Positions 1-10,500 of a stretch of DNA of 13,487 bases are shown in pieces. Source of the stretch: CBFGWV01 sp965652545 (GTDB lineage: Bacteria; Pseudomonadota; Gammaproteobacteria; Competibacterales; Competibacteraceae); the NCBI GenBank assembly GCA_965652545.1, contig CBFGWV010000120.1, forward strand, positions 1 through 13,487. Direction: 5' to 3'. The notes beneath the pieces are model-generated. The model did not search any database. It was not told where the DNA came from and worked only from the letters and a program-made list of their open reading frames with translations. How positions within the stretch are numbered: the first letter of the stretch is position 1; each line of letters begins with the position of its first letter. A program made the position numbers and the translations under genes.

Positions 1-50
1 GGGTTCTGAAACGACAAGAACAAGGCCCATCGAGCGCCTGCCGTACGCAT

Positions 51-55
51 AGGGA
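51..55 (+). promoter_or_regulatory. Shine-Dalgarno site of the giant Rhs lipoprotein gene
   Basis: AGGGA lies ten bases upstream of the ATG at 66 and is the best ribosome-binding match near it. It supports the 66 start, as does the lipoprotein signal peptide that begins there. No convincing -35/-10 pair can be placed in the 50 bases available upstream, so the promoter is probably outside the window. Confidence 0.5.
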
Positions 56-65
56 TCGTCGCGTC

Positions 66-3000
66 ATGCCACGTTTGTTCAGTCACCGCACCCCGGCGGA
101 CGGCCGTCGCGCGCTGCCGCGCCTGTTGTTCATCCTGCTGCTCTCGATGGTCCTGGCCGCCTGCGGCGGGGGCGGGGGCGATAGCTCCGGCGAAGGCGGT
201 GGCGGCGTCGAAGAGGGCGGGCCGGAAACGCCGGGGGACGAGGGCAATGATGGGGGCGAGGGCGGTCAGCCCGGCACCGGCGAGCCCACGCTGCCGGCCC
301 TGTGGGTGGCCGACGGCCACCGCCTCAGCCGCCTGGATGCCGACAGCGGCCGGCTGCAACTGCACGCTGCCACCGATGTTCAGTTCAGCGTACTGGCCGC
401 CGATGTCCGGCGCGACCGCCTGTGGGCCTACGGCGAGGGCGTGCTGCGCCGCTACGATGCGCACCTGAACCCCCTTCAAGACATTCCTCTGCACGATTTG
501 GCCGCTGCCAAGGCCGACGGCGGCCCCGCCGAGCCGGTGCTGGCGGTCAACCCGCTCGACGGCCACCTCTGGCTGGGCTGGGGGCGTGAGCTGCTGATCA
601 TCGACACCGACGGCACCCGCCTACGCCAGCGCGAGTTGGAGACACCTATCCAGGCGCTCACCGTCAGTGCCGACGGTGCCCGCGTCTGGGTGCTCACCCA
701 AACGGCTGTACAGCGCTTCGGGATCGACGGCCTGCCGCAGGCCAGCCACAACCTGCCGGCGCCCGCCACCGCTGCCGGTTTGGTCTGGAACGCCGCCACC
801 GGCACCTTGTGGTATGCCGCCGCCAACACCGTCGTCGTCCTGGGCGAGGACGGCCGGCTGCGGCGCAGCCTGCCACTGCCCGACACCTGGGCGCTGCGCG
901 GTGCCGAGGGCATCGTGTGGGCCGCCGACAACGCCGCTCTGCACCGGCTCGACCCCGCAGGCGTGAGCATCGTCAGCCACGGCATCGGTTTCGACGGCGC
1001 CCCAGTCGATCTCGCCGGCGACCCGCGCGGCGGCGGCTGGGTGGCCGACAGCCACAGCATCCGCCGTGCCCTCGACAGCGCCGTATGGGTCTGGGACAGC
1101 CGCGATCTGCCCCTGCCCGTGAACGGGCGGGTCTGGGACATTGAAGCGGCCGTGCCGGTGGAGGAGGTCGATGGCAGCCCCGGCGAAGGCGGGAACCCGG
1201 GCGACGGGCCGGGGAACCCCGGCGATCCAGGCGATCCGGGTGATCCAGGTGATCCAGGTGATCCAGGTGATCCAGGTGATCCAGGTGATCCAGGTGATCC
1301 GGGTGATCCGGGTGATCCCGACAACGATCCGCCGACACTGACCGTCGTGGCCCCGCAGGCCGGCGCCTGTCTGCCCGACGCCCGGCCCAGCCTGCGCGTC
1401 GAGTACAGCGACACCGGCAGCGGCGTCGACCCCGAGAGCCTGCGGATTCGCCTCGGCGACATCGATCTGCCCCACCAGTGCACCGCCGAGCCCGACAGCG
1501 CCACCTGCACCCTCGGCCAGCCGCTGGAGGAGGGCGAGCAGCGCCTGGCCGTCAGCATCGCCGACCACGCCGGCAACCGCAGCGCACCGGTCACCGTGGC
1601 CATCCACATCGACACCATCGCCCCGCGAATCGACCTGGACCCGGCCGAGCCGACCCGCTTCGGCCCCGACGCCGAGGTGACCGGCACCCTGTCGGAGGCC
1701 GCCGCGCTCACCCATGACGGGCAGACCGTCGAGGTCGACAAGACCACCCTGGCGTTTGCCATACCCCTGAGCCTGGACTTCGGGACCACAGACATCGCAC
1801 TGGCGGCTGAAGACTGTGCGGGCAACCTGGGTGAGGCCCGCCTCACCCTCACCCGGCTGCGCTCACCGCCGCAGTTCACCACCCAAGCCCCCACCACCGT
1901 CGAGGCCGGCCGCGGCTACACCTACACCGCCCAGGCGACAGACCCCGATCCCGACGACACCCTGAGCTATGCCCTGGTCACCGGCCCGGCGGGCATGAAT
2001 CTCGACGCCGACACCGGTCAGATCACCTGGCCCACCGATGAAGACGACATCGGCGAGCACCCCGTCGAGCTCACCGTCACTGACGGCAACGGCGATACCG
2101 ACACCCAGGCCTTTACCATCACCGTCGGGGCGGCCAACGGGGCACCTGTGGCCAACCCGCAGAGCCTGCAAACGCCGTTCGAAACCCCCATCGCCCTGGT
2201 CTTGAGCGGGGCCGACCCCGAAGGCGATGCGCTGAGCTACCGCGTGGTCTCGCCGGCGGCGCACGGCCAGTTGAGTGGCGAGGCGCCGCACCTGGTGTAC
2301 ACGCCCGAGGGCGGGTTCACCGGTACGGACAGCTTTGACTTCGTGGTCTCCGATGGCGAATTGGAGTCGGCACCGGCCACGGTGACCATTGAGGTGGGCA
2401 GGAACAATAGCCCGCCAGAGATTGTGTCCCCGCCAGTACAGCAGGTGAGTGAAGGCGCGCTATACGGATACGACGTCCGGGCGGTGGACCCGGATTCTGA
2501 TGATGTCCTCACGTACAGTCTGCGCGATGCGCCAGCCGGTATGACGATCGACAGCCAGAGCGGCGAGATCCAATGGCCACCGACGCCCGAGCTGGTAGGC
2601 CCGAACTTGGCCGACAACCCCATGTGCATGGCAGTACGTGGCTCGACTGCCGGGGTGATACCTGCCGCTGATGTGGTTGTGGTGGTGGATGAATCCGGCT
2701 CCATGGCCGGCGAGCACGCCTGGATCGCCGACGTGACCGCTCCTTTAGAGGCGCACTTAGTCAGCAACGGCATCGGAGAGGGGGCACTTCCGAATCGGTA
2801 TGGGTTGATCGGCTTCGAACGGGTTCCGCGGCCCGTTCCCGTTGGCAATGAGCCTATTGGGAGCTATCTAGAGCTTATCGACGCGACAAAACAGCTTCGA
2901 ATCTCTGGCGGTTTCGAAGACGGATGGTTAGGCATCCGCCACGCGCTGGTCGCTTATCCGCTACGTGAAAAGAGCGCCCGCAACATCATCCTGATAACCG

Positions 3001-4415
3001 ATGAGGATCGGGACAATGGAGATGGCTCGATTACCTACGATTCGATCCTGGCCGATCTGCGGGAGCACAAGGCGGTACTCAACGCGGTGGTCAATACCCC
3101 GTTTCGCTGCGGTGACGACTCGCCGGCACTGGGGTTGGGACAGGACGGTATCGGTTACAAGGCCGATGGTCGAGGCGGGTTCGTCACCTGCTCGGATGCT
3201 TACGCTTACAAGCCGCAAAGCTTCGGCACGTCGATTCAAGACTACGTCGACCTGGCGCTGGCCAGTGGGGGCGCCGCCTGGGATCTGAACATTCTCCGGG
3301 ATGGTGGTATCGGCGCCCAATCGTTCACCAATGCGCTCATCACCATCAAAGTTCGGGAGATTCTCGAGCAGATTCCGCCGCAATCGCAGGCCGATCTGGT
3401 GGTGCGCGATCTGCGTGCGTTCAATGGCCTCGTGCAGGTCGATGTGGGCAACCGGGGTATGGTCGATGTCGATCAACCGCTCTCGGTGGAATTGTGGGCG
3501 GACAATACCCGCGTAGGCACCCAATCCATCGTTTCCCTGGCTGCTGGCGCCCGTGAGACAGCCAACTTCGCTTGGTCGCCATCGGGTGTCGACCCGCAGC
3601 GGCTGACGGCAAGCATTACGGTCCTCTCCGACAGTGCTGAATGCCACGAGAACAACAATCGGTTGCAAGCCGCGTGGGTACGGGTGCGGGCGACGGACAC
3701 CGGCGACCTGTTCGACGAGCAGGGCTTTTCGGTCACCGTCAGCGACCAGAATGCGCCGCCGACAATCGTCTCCGAGCCGGTGACGGATGCGGTGATTGGC
3801 AGCCGGTATCGCTATCGCGTGCTGGCCAGCGATCCTGATCGGGGGGATGGACTGGAGTTCTATGTGGCGTCAGGCCCGCCGGGCCTTGGCATCGACCGCG
3901 TCAGTGGGGAGATTCTCTATGTGCCCGACGCCGGCCAGGAGGGCGAACATCCGGTGCGCGTCGGTGTGCGCGATCTCGCTGGCCTGGAGGCGGTTCAGTC
4001 GTACACGTTGCGGGTTGGGCGCACCTATCAGCCACCGCGCTTTACGTCCTCGCCCGACCGCCGCGCCGTCTATGGGACGGTGTACCAGTATCAGGCGACA
4101 GCCGAGGGCGATCCGCAGGCCACTCTTAGCTTTGATGTGTTTCTGGCGCCCCAAGGCCTGACGATCGATGCGCAATCGGGGTTAGTGTCGTGGTCGGTAC
4201 CTGCCGACTTCTTCAAGCAGACACACTATGTGATTCTGCGCGTCAGGGATCAGTTCGGGAACTACGATCTGCAATTTTATACGCTGATTGGAGATAGCCC
4301 CAATGTTGCGCCGCAAATCACCTCGGCTCCCACTACGGTCGCTACCGAAGGGGGGAATTACGCCTACAATCCCCGAGCGTCCGATGCCAACTTCATGGAG
4401 GAGTTTGGCTGGTGA
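66..4415 (+). CDS. N-terminal part of giant Rhs toxin: lipoprotein with propeller, He_PIG/Ig-like repeats and VWA domain
   Basis: 1449 residues, probably the surface-anchoring and display half of the toxin. Residues 1-33 are a lipoprotein signal peptide with basic n-region, hydrophobic core and lipobox LAAC (Cys33); the +2 Gly does not carry the Asp inner-membrane retention signal, so outer-membrane sorting is likely. Residues 34-75 are a Gly/Glu-rich linker; about 76-360 look like a beta-propeller; 386-418 are 11 GDP triplets. About 425-600 is Ig-like, 600-690 He_PIG, 690-778 a cadherin/Big-like domain, 780-855 He_PIG. About 870-1105 is a VWA domain with MIDAS motif DESGS (875-879), 1110-1210 a CARDB-like domain, and 1225-1410 two further He_PIG repeats. 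A last repeat is cut at residue 1449 by TGA. The product alone would be a lipoprotein without a toxin. Domain names rest on motif recognition only. Confidence 0.88.
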   Translation: MPRLFSHRTPADGRRALPRLLFILLLSMVLAACGGGGGDSSGEGGGGVEEGGPETPGDEGNDGGEGGQPGTGEPTLPALWVADGHRLSRLDADSGRLQLHAATDVQFSVLAADVRRDRLWAYGEGVLRRYDAHLNPLQDIPLHDLAAAKADGGPAEPVLAVNPLDGHLWLGWGRELLIIDTDGTRLRQRELETPIQALTVSADGARVWVLTQTAVQRFGIDGLPQASHNLPAPATAAGLVWNAATGTLWYAAANTVVVLGEDGRLRRSLPLPDTWALRGAEGIVWAADNAALHRLDPAGVSIVSHGIGFDGAPVDLAGDPRGGGWVADSHSIRRALDSAVWVWDSRDLPLPVNGRVWDIEAAVPVEEVDGSPGEGGNPGDGPGNPGDPGDPGDPGDPGDPGDPGDPGDPGDPGDPGDPDNDPPTLTVVAPQAGACLPDARPSLRVEYSDTGSGVDPESLRIRLGDIDLPHQCTAEPDSATCTLGQPLEEGEQRLAVSIADHAGNRSAPVTVAIHIDTIAPRIDLDPAEPTRFGPDAEVTGTLSEAAALTHDGQTVEVDKTTLAFAIPLSLDFGTTDIALAAEDCAGNLGEARLTLTRLRSPPQFTTQAPTTVEAGRGYTYTAQATDPDPDDTLSYALVTGPAGMNLDADTGQITWPTDEDDIGEHPVELTVTDGNGDTDTQAFTITVGAANGAPVANPQSLQTPFETPIALVLSGADPEGDALSYRVVSPAAHGQLSGEAPHLVYTPEGGFTGTDSFDFVVSDGELESAPATVTIEVGRNNSPPEIVSPPVQQVSEGALYGYDVRAVDPDSDDVLTYSLRDAPAGMTIDSQSGEIQWPPTPELVGPNLADNPMCMAVRGSTAGVIPAADVVVVVDESGSMAGEHAWIADVTAPLEAHLVSNGIGEGALPNRYGLIGFERVPRPVPVGNEPIGSYLELIDATKQLRISGGFEDGWLGIRHALVAYPLREKSARNIILITDEDRDNGDGSITYDSILADLREHKAVLNAVVNTPFRCGDDSPALGLGQDGIGYKADGRGGFVTCSDAYAYKPQSFGTSIQDYVDLALASGGAAWDLNILRDGGIGAQSFTNALITIKVREILEQIPPQSQADLVVRDLRAFNGLVQVDVGNRGMVDVDQPLSVELWADNTRVGTQSIVSLAAGARETANFAWSPSGVDPQRLTASITVLSDSAECHENNNRLQAAWVRVRATDTGDLFDEQGFSVTVSDQNAPPTIVSEPVTDAVIGSRYRYRVLASDPDRGDGLEFYVASGPPGLGIDRVSGEILYVPDAGQEGEHPVRVGVRDLAGLEAVQSYTLRVGRTYQPPRFTSSPDRRAVYGTVYQYQATAEGDPQATLSFDVFLAPQGLTIDAQSGLVSWSVPADFFKQTHYVILRVRDQFGNYDLQFYTLIGDSPNVAPQITSAPTTVATEGGNYAYNPRASDANFMEEFGW
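291..1150 (+). other. Probable seven-bladed beta-propeller domain
   Basis: Residues about 76-362 of the lipoprotein contain seven spaced repeats of the pattern (L/V/G)W followed by a short strand and then (L/V)xRxDxxG-like ends. The starts read LWVADG, LWAYGE, LWLGWG, VWVLTQ, LWYAAA, VWAADN and GWVADS. Regular Trp-anchored repeats of about 40 residues are typical of NHL/SMP-30-like or PQQ-like propellers. It sits just after the lipid anchor linker, so it would lie close to the membrane surface. Its ligand cannot be predicted. The blade number is my count from sequence, not a structure. Confidence 0.5.
1221..1319 (+). repeat. Eleven tandem 9-bp units encoding Gly-Asp-Pro (collagen-like spacer)
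   Basis: The unit is GGTGATCCA with third-position variants (GGC at units 1-2, CCG at units 2, 9 and 10, CCC at unit 11). Six identical units stand in the middle at 1239-1292. It encodes (GDP)11, preceded by irregular G-x-y triplets from about residue 372. Such runs are usually stiff, extended spacers between a surface anchor and distal domains. Because the unit is a multiple of three, slippage would change spacer length without shifting the frame. Confidence 0.95.
2620..3390 (+). other. von Willebrand factor A domain with MIDAS motif
   Basis: Residues about 855-1108 of the N-terminal half. A hydrophobic strand (VVVVVDESGSM) carries the MIDAS DxSxS residues D875, S877 and S879. A second core strand, NIILITDED, places D979 where VWA domains usually supply another metal-site Asp. 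VWA domains bind protein ligands through a divalent metal, so adhesion to a target surface is plausible. It is directly preceded by an NPMC tetrapeptide and followed by a CARDB-like domain, the same framing as the FG-GAP block downstream. Confidence 0.75.
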
Positions 4416-4530
4416 CTGGACTTCGGGCCGGACGGCAGTCAAGTTAATGTCGAGTCCGGTCGATATGACTGGTCTGGGTCAAATGTGAGATCGTCGGCCC
4501 CTGGCCTACTTGCTCAAGTCAATCCGATGT
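4306..4530 (+). other. He_PIG (Ig-like) repeat interrupted by in-frame TGA at 4413-4415
   Basis: Before the stop the frame reads like the opening of an He_PIG repeat (APQITSAPTTVATEGGNYAY and onward). After it come LDFGPDG, then ESGRYDW, then NPMC. The intact repeat at 2403-2620 has the same order: TYSL, APAGM, QSGEIQW, NPMC. Elsewhere the equivalent strand is Y/F-x-L with a variable middle residue (YSL, YAL, YHL, FSL). Here it reads W-stop-L, so the TGA replaces exactly that variable residue. A one-base change from TGG (Trp) or TCA (Ser) would explain it. The four bases TGAC form a context known to be relatively leaky for termination. Confidence 0.75.
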
Positions 4531-7500
4531 GCCTGGGTGGCGATTCAGTGAACGCGCAGATCGCTGCACGGACGCGCTGGACCAGTACGTATGTACGCAG
4601 TACCAGTCAGCCGCTGGTTGGGCCGCTTTTTGATTCGAATTTCGATGGTGAACTTGATAGTGCGGATCGCGTTGCGATCGTTCTCATTTCCCGCACCGAT
4701 GCAGAGCTGAATGCCCGTCGTATTCACGCTTTAGATGCGCGTGGCGACGCGATCTTGTGGAGTTACGGAGATCGTGCGCCCGATCATTCAATACTTCCGG
4801 CCATGGCCGATCTGACCGGGCAACATTCCGTCAACGTTCTGTTCGTGGACAGCGAGCGGCATTTGGTTGCCTTGCATGCGGACGGCGCACTCGCATGGGT
4901 CAGCAGCGTGCCGGTTGCTCCGGGCAATCAATCGCTTTTGGAGAACGCCATCAGCGTGGCTGATCTGAACGGCGATGGACGAGCGGAGATTCTTATCGGA
5001 CCCTCTGTGTTCGATAGCAGCGGGCAGTTGTTGTGGCAGTTTCCAGATGGCGCCAACGCTTTGGGGCAATCGTTGGCCCTCGACTTGGATGGCGATGGCC
5101 GTATGGAGGTGCTGTATCGCGATCAGGTGCGCGACGCTGATGGAGCGCTGCTGTTCGAGACGCCCAGCACTGCCGATGCGATTGTGAATCACGCCTTCTT
5201 TGCACCCGCGCGGCTAAGCGGCGCGAGCCGTCCGGACGTGGTCATTAGCGAAAGCACGAATCGAGGCATTCGCCTCACGGCGATGACGGCCGATGGCCAA
5301 CAGCTGTGGCAGTTGACCAACCCTGCGGTCAGGTACGCCGGTCCCCCATTGGTGGGCGACTTCAAGGGCAATGGCCAGGAGCAGGTTTTCCTGCCCGCTA
5401 CCGGGCAGATGTTTCAGGCGGACGGCACCGTGCTTTGGGATATCGGGGTACTCCGTGACTGGTCGCCTCGGAGTCAAAAAGCCGCTACGGCTGCCGACAT
5501 CGATGGCGATGGCCAGTTGGAGATCCTGGTTACCGGCAATGGGCGGCCACAGATCTGGAGTGGCGTCTCGGGTGCGCTGCGGTGGGTCGATACGAGCTGG
5601 AGCAGTAGCGTGCATTACGCGGCGATCCCGGTGCTGGTCGACCTCTTCGGTGATGGACGACCTCTACTGGTCGCCAATGGCAGTGGCATTCGGACCTATG
5701 AGCCCGTCGTAGGCCAATGGCAGGCTGATTCCCGTGTCTTCAACCAAGCGGCCTTCGCCCGTGACCGGGTTCGGGATGATCTAACCATTCCTGGGGTTGT
5801 AGCTGGCGCCCAGCCACAACCGCTGCGTGTCCAGACGCGTGGAGCCTCCGGTCAGTTGGGGGCCGATTATTTGAGTGATCTGCGGGTCAGCGCCCCTTAC
5901 GGACGTGTCGATACCCGAGTGCAACAGTTGTCAGTGGACATCGTCAACCGAGGTACCGCCCGCAGTCTGCCGTTCACCGTGCGGCTGTACCGCGATGCCG
6001 CCGACGAGCCGGCCAATCTGATCGGCACGCTGGATGGTTCGGCACTGCTGCCCGCCCAGTCCGTCACGCTGTCCCTGACCGGCCTCACGCCTGAAGAGCT
6101 CGGTGAAACCGAAGTCTTCGCCTGGCTGATGCCGTCGGCCGACGAGCGTGAGTGCGAAGTGCGCAACAATTTGGCCGCCGGCCGGGTTAGCCAGATCAGC
6201 GTGGCCGATCACGGTGGCCTCGAAGACAGCCAGCGTTGGGTGGTGGCGGTCAACGAATCGATAAAGACTCCGCGAATCGTCTCGACGGCACCCCTGACGG
6301 CAATCGAGAAACAGCCCTACGCCTACACGGTGCAAGGCGAAAGCGATCACATCGGCGATTTGCTGTCGTACAGCCTGGTCCAGGCACCTGCCGGTGCAAT
6401 GATCCACCCGCACAGCGGCCGCATCGAGTGGACGCCGGCGTGGGGCCAAACCGGGCAGCAGAACTTTTATGTGCGCGTCACCAGTCTCAATGGCCGAACG
6501 GTCAACCAGAGCTGGGCCGTTCAGGTCGCGGCCTCCAACACCGCCAACACACCACCGAGCATCGTCTCCCAACCGGTGACCGGCGCGGCCGCCGGCGAGG
6601 TCTACCGGTACGCCGTGCTAGCCGAGGACGCCGACGGTGACGTGGTGACTTACCATCTGCTTGCATCCCCTTCGGGCATGTGGATCGACGAGCGTACCGG
6701 GCTCATCCTGTGGATACCCACCAGCGCACCCGCGGCGCCTGTGGATATCACCGTCGAGGCGCGTGACAGCGGTGGGGCCACTGCTACGCAGTCGTATCAG
6801 GTCACGGTGCTCAGTACGCCAAACCAGCCACCGGAGTTTACGAATCTGCCGGCGCTGCAAGCCACGGTGGATGAGCCGTACAGCTATACCGCCACGGTCT
6901 CGGACCCTGATGGCGACCCGCTGGTCACCGAGCTGATCGAAGCCCCGGAGGGTGTGCGTTGGGATGCCGGCACACACACACTGACCTGGACACCGACGGT
7001 CGACCAACTCGGCGAGCAGGCGTTCGTCATCGAGGCCCGTGACAACCGGGGCGGCGACACGCGCCTGTCGTTCACCGTCTACGTCAACGACCCGACGCAG
7101 AACCAACCCCCGGCCTTCACCACGACACCGACGACCACCCTCATCCTGGGCCAGACCTACACCTACACCCCCCAGGCCAGCGACCCGGACGACGACCCGG
7201 TGACCCTTGAGCTGACCGTCTCACCCCAAGGCGCGAGCCTCGACGGTGGCGTGCTCACCTGGACACCCGATGCCATCGGCAGCGGCCAATTCCAGCTCAC
7301 CGCCACCGACGGCCGCGGCGGCGTGGCCACGCAGACGTTCACCGTCACCGTCCAGGAGGATGGTGGTGGAGGCGGCACCAACCAGCCCCCGCTGATTGAC
7401 AGCGTGCCGGTCGTGACCGCCGTGGTCGACGTGACCTACAACTACCCCGTCGCCGCCCACGACCCCGACGGCGATACGCTGAGCTTCAGCCTGATCAGCG

Positions 7501-10500
7501 CACCCACTGGCATGAGTGTCGATGCCGCCAGCGGCCTGATCACCTGGACCCCGACCGCTGCCCAACTCGGCCCCCACCCGGTGGTGGTCCGTGCCAGCGA
7601 CGGCCAGACCTGGGTGCAGCAGCACTACACCGTCGCGGTCACCGCGCAGGCCGACGAGTTGGTGGTCACCATCTCGATCGACCCGCCGGTGATCGCCCCC
7701 GGTGAGAGCACCGTGATCACCGTCGGCAGCGCCGGCGGCAGCGGCCCGGTCACAGTCAGCCTCACGGTCAACGGCCAGCCTCTGCCCCTGGATGCCCAGG
7801 GCCAGGTCGTGTTCTCGGCCACCGAGGTGGGCGTCTACGTGCTGGAGGCCACCGCCAGCGACGGCACGACCACGGTCACCCATCAAAGCCAGCTCACCAT
7901 CAGCGAAGACGGTGGGGCGGGCGAGGCCCCGCAGGTGAGCCTCAGCGCCCCGGTCCTCGACCAGGAGATCACCGCCCCGACGGATGTCATCGGCAGCGTC
8001 GCGGACGACGACCTCGATCACTGGTCACTGTACGTGCTGGAGAAGGGCGCTCCCACATCGGAGGCCAGGGAGATCGCCCGTGGTACGGAGAACGTCACCG
8101 AAGCGGTGCTGGGGCAGTTCGACCCCACCCTGTTGCTCAACGGTCAGTACACCATCCTGCTCCAGGCCTGGGACCGTGCCGGCAACACCACGGCCACCAG
8201 CGTGGTGGTGCGCGTCACCGGCGACATGAAGGTCGGCCACTTCGCCATCACCTTCGAGGACCTGAGCGTCGACCTGGCGGGTATTCCCATCGCCGTCACC
8301 CGCACCTACGACACCCGCCAACGCCACCGCGACCTGGACTTCGGCTTCGGCTGGAGCATCGACTACCAGAACGTTGCGATCAGCGAGTCGCGTCGCATTG
8401 GCTTCAGTTGGGAGCTGAACGAGTACCGCAATGGTTTGTTCTCCGACTGGTGCGTCGAGCCCAACGGCAACCCCGTGGTCACCGTGCGCCTGCCCGATGG
8501 GGCGGTGGAGACCTTCCACGCCCGCGCCGAGCCCGAGTGCACCAGTCTCGTGCCCACCGTGGACGTGCACGTGGCCTTCGATGCGGTCGACGGCACCGAT
8601 TCCACCCTGGAGGCCACCGACTATGGCCTGCTCAAGCTGGTCAACGGCCACCTGGTGGACATCTCCGCGCCCAACACCCCCATCGACCCGGATACTTATC
8701 GCCTGACCACCCATGACGGCATGGTCTACGAGCTGGACCAGCACTTTGGCATCCGCCGCATCATCGAGCCCGATGGCGAGTCCATCACCTACGCGGACAC
8801 CGGCATTACTCACAGCCAGGGCTATGCGGTGGCCTTCGAGCGTGACGCCGATGGCCGTATCGAGGCGCTGGTCACCCCCGACGGGCGGCGTGTCGAGTAC
8901 ACCTACACCGACGATGCGGACCTCGAGACGATCACCGACCTGGTCGGCAACCTCACCCGCAACGAATACAACGAACCGGCCTTCCCGCACTATCTCAGCG
9001 AGATCATCGACCCGCGTGGCATCCGCGCCACGCGCATGGAGTACGACGCGCAGGGGCGGCTGGAGGCCATCATCGATGCCGACGGCCACCGCATCGAGTA
9101 CACCCATGACATCGCCGGGCGTATCGAGACCGTCCGCGACCGCAACGGCCACGCCACCGTCTACGTCTACGACGACCACGGCTACGTGCTCAGCGAGACC
9201 AATGCCCTCGGCGAGACGATCACCCGCACCTACGACGGCGAGGGCAACGTCCTGACCGACACCAACGGCGAGGGCGAGACCACCACGCGCACTTATGATG
9301 CCCGTGGCAACCTGCGCACCGAGACCAACGCCGAACAAGAGACGACCACCTACACCTATAACGCCAAGAGCCAGTTGGAGACCCAGCAAGACCCCACCGG
9401 GCTCGTCGTGCTGACCAACACCTACAACAGCCGCAGCCTCAAACTGCTGACCACCGCCGATGCCATGGGCCACACGACCACCTTCCACTGGGATACCGGT
9501 GTGGGGGGCTCCTGCAGCACCGGTGCCAGCCGTGGCTACACCGACGCCGAGAACAACCGCCTGACCATTCAGCCGCTCTGCGCCGGCCCCTTCGCCCACC
9601 TGCCGCGCTACCAGATCGACACCCGCGGGGTGCGCACCGACTACACCTACGATCATCAGCATGACTGGCGACTGATCGCCGAGACCACCACCGGCACCGA
9701 CGAGAACGGCCAGGCGCGCACCCTGGTCACCGGCTACGACTATGACGACGCCGGCCGGGTGACCAAGACAACGTACCCCGATGGCAGCTTCACCCGCACC
9801 GAGTACAACGCCATCGGCCAGGTCGCCTGGGAAGAGGACGAACTGGGCCGCCGCACCACCTACACCTACGACGCCCGCGGCCAATCCGAGACGGTCACCT
9901 ACCCGGACGGCACCGTGGAGGTCACCGGCTACGATGCCAACGGCAACGTGGCCAGCCGTACCGACCGGCGGGGGCTGACCACCCGCTACGAGTACGACGC
10001 GGCCAATCGCCTCGAGCGCACCATCCATCCCGATACGCACCTCGTGCGCAACGAATACGACCGGGCCGGGCGCCTGGCCGCGGTGATCGACGAGCGCGGC
10101 TACCGCACCGAGTACGGCTACGACGACGCCGGCCGGCGCACCAGCGTGCGCGACCCCTTAGGCTTCGTCACTCGCTACGATTACGACGCGCAGGGGCGCC
10201 AGTCGCTGATGACCGACGCCACCGGGGCGGTGACCGAATACCGCTACGACGCCGCCGGGCGGCGTATTCGCACCATCTTCGACGACCGGCACGAGCGCAA
10301 ACACGGCTACGACGGCCTCGGTCGCAAGACCAGCGAAACCGACGAAGACGACCACACCACGATCTTCGACTACGACGCGGCCGGCAACCTCGAGGCGGTC
10401 ACCGACGCCCTGGGCCAGCGCACCGAATACACCTACGACGAGCAGGGCAACCGGCGCACCCAGACCGACGCCCAAGGCCATCTCACCCGTTGGGGCTACG

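Noticed and set aside
1221..1319. CRISPR-like array
   Set aside because: The 9-bp units are contiguous with no spacers and are coding.
476..1897. Long minus-strand frame with Ser-Pro-Gly repeats
   Set aside because: It is the antisense shadow of the GC-rich propeller and GDP-repeat coding sequence; the + strand frame carries the signal peptide and domains.
4413..4441. TGA as a selenocysteine codon with a downstream hairpin (TGACTG with CAGTCA)
   Set aside because: The stem is only six base pairs, includes the stop itself and lacks recognisable SECIS features. The residue is a variable structural position in an Ig-like repeat, not a redox site.
4485..4487. GTG as the start of an independent second gene
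   Set aside because: No Shine-Dalgarno sequence precedes it, the frame is open back to the TGA at 4413-4415, and the codons in between encode conserved He_PIG residues.
8025..10040. 671-codon minus-strand frame
   Set aside because: Val/Gly/Ala-rich low-complexity translation opposite the YD repeats, caused by biased third positions; no domain or start signal.
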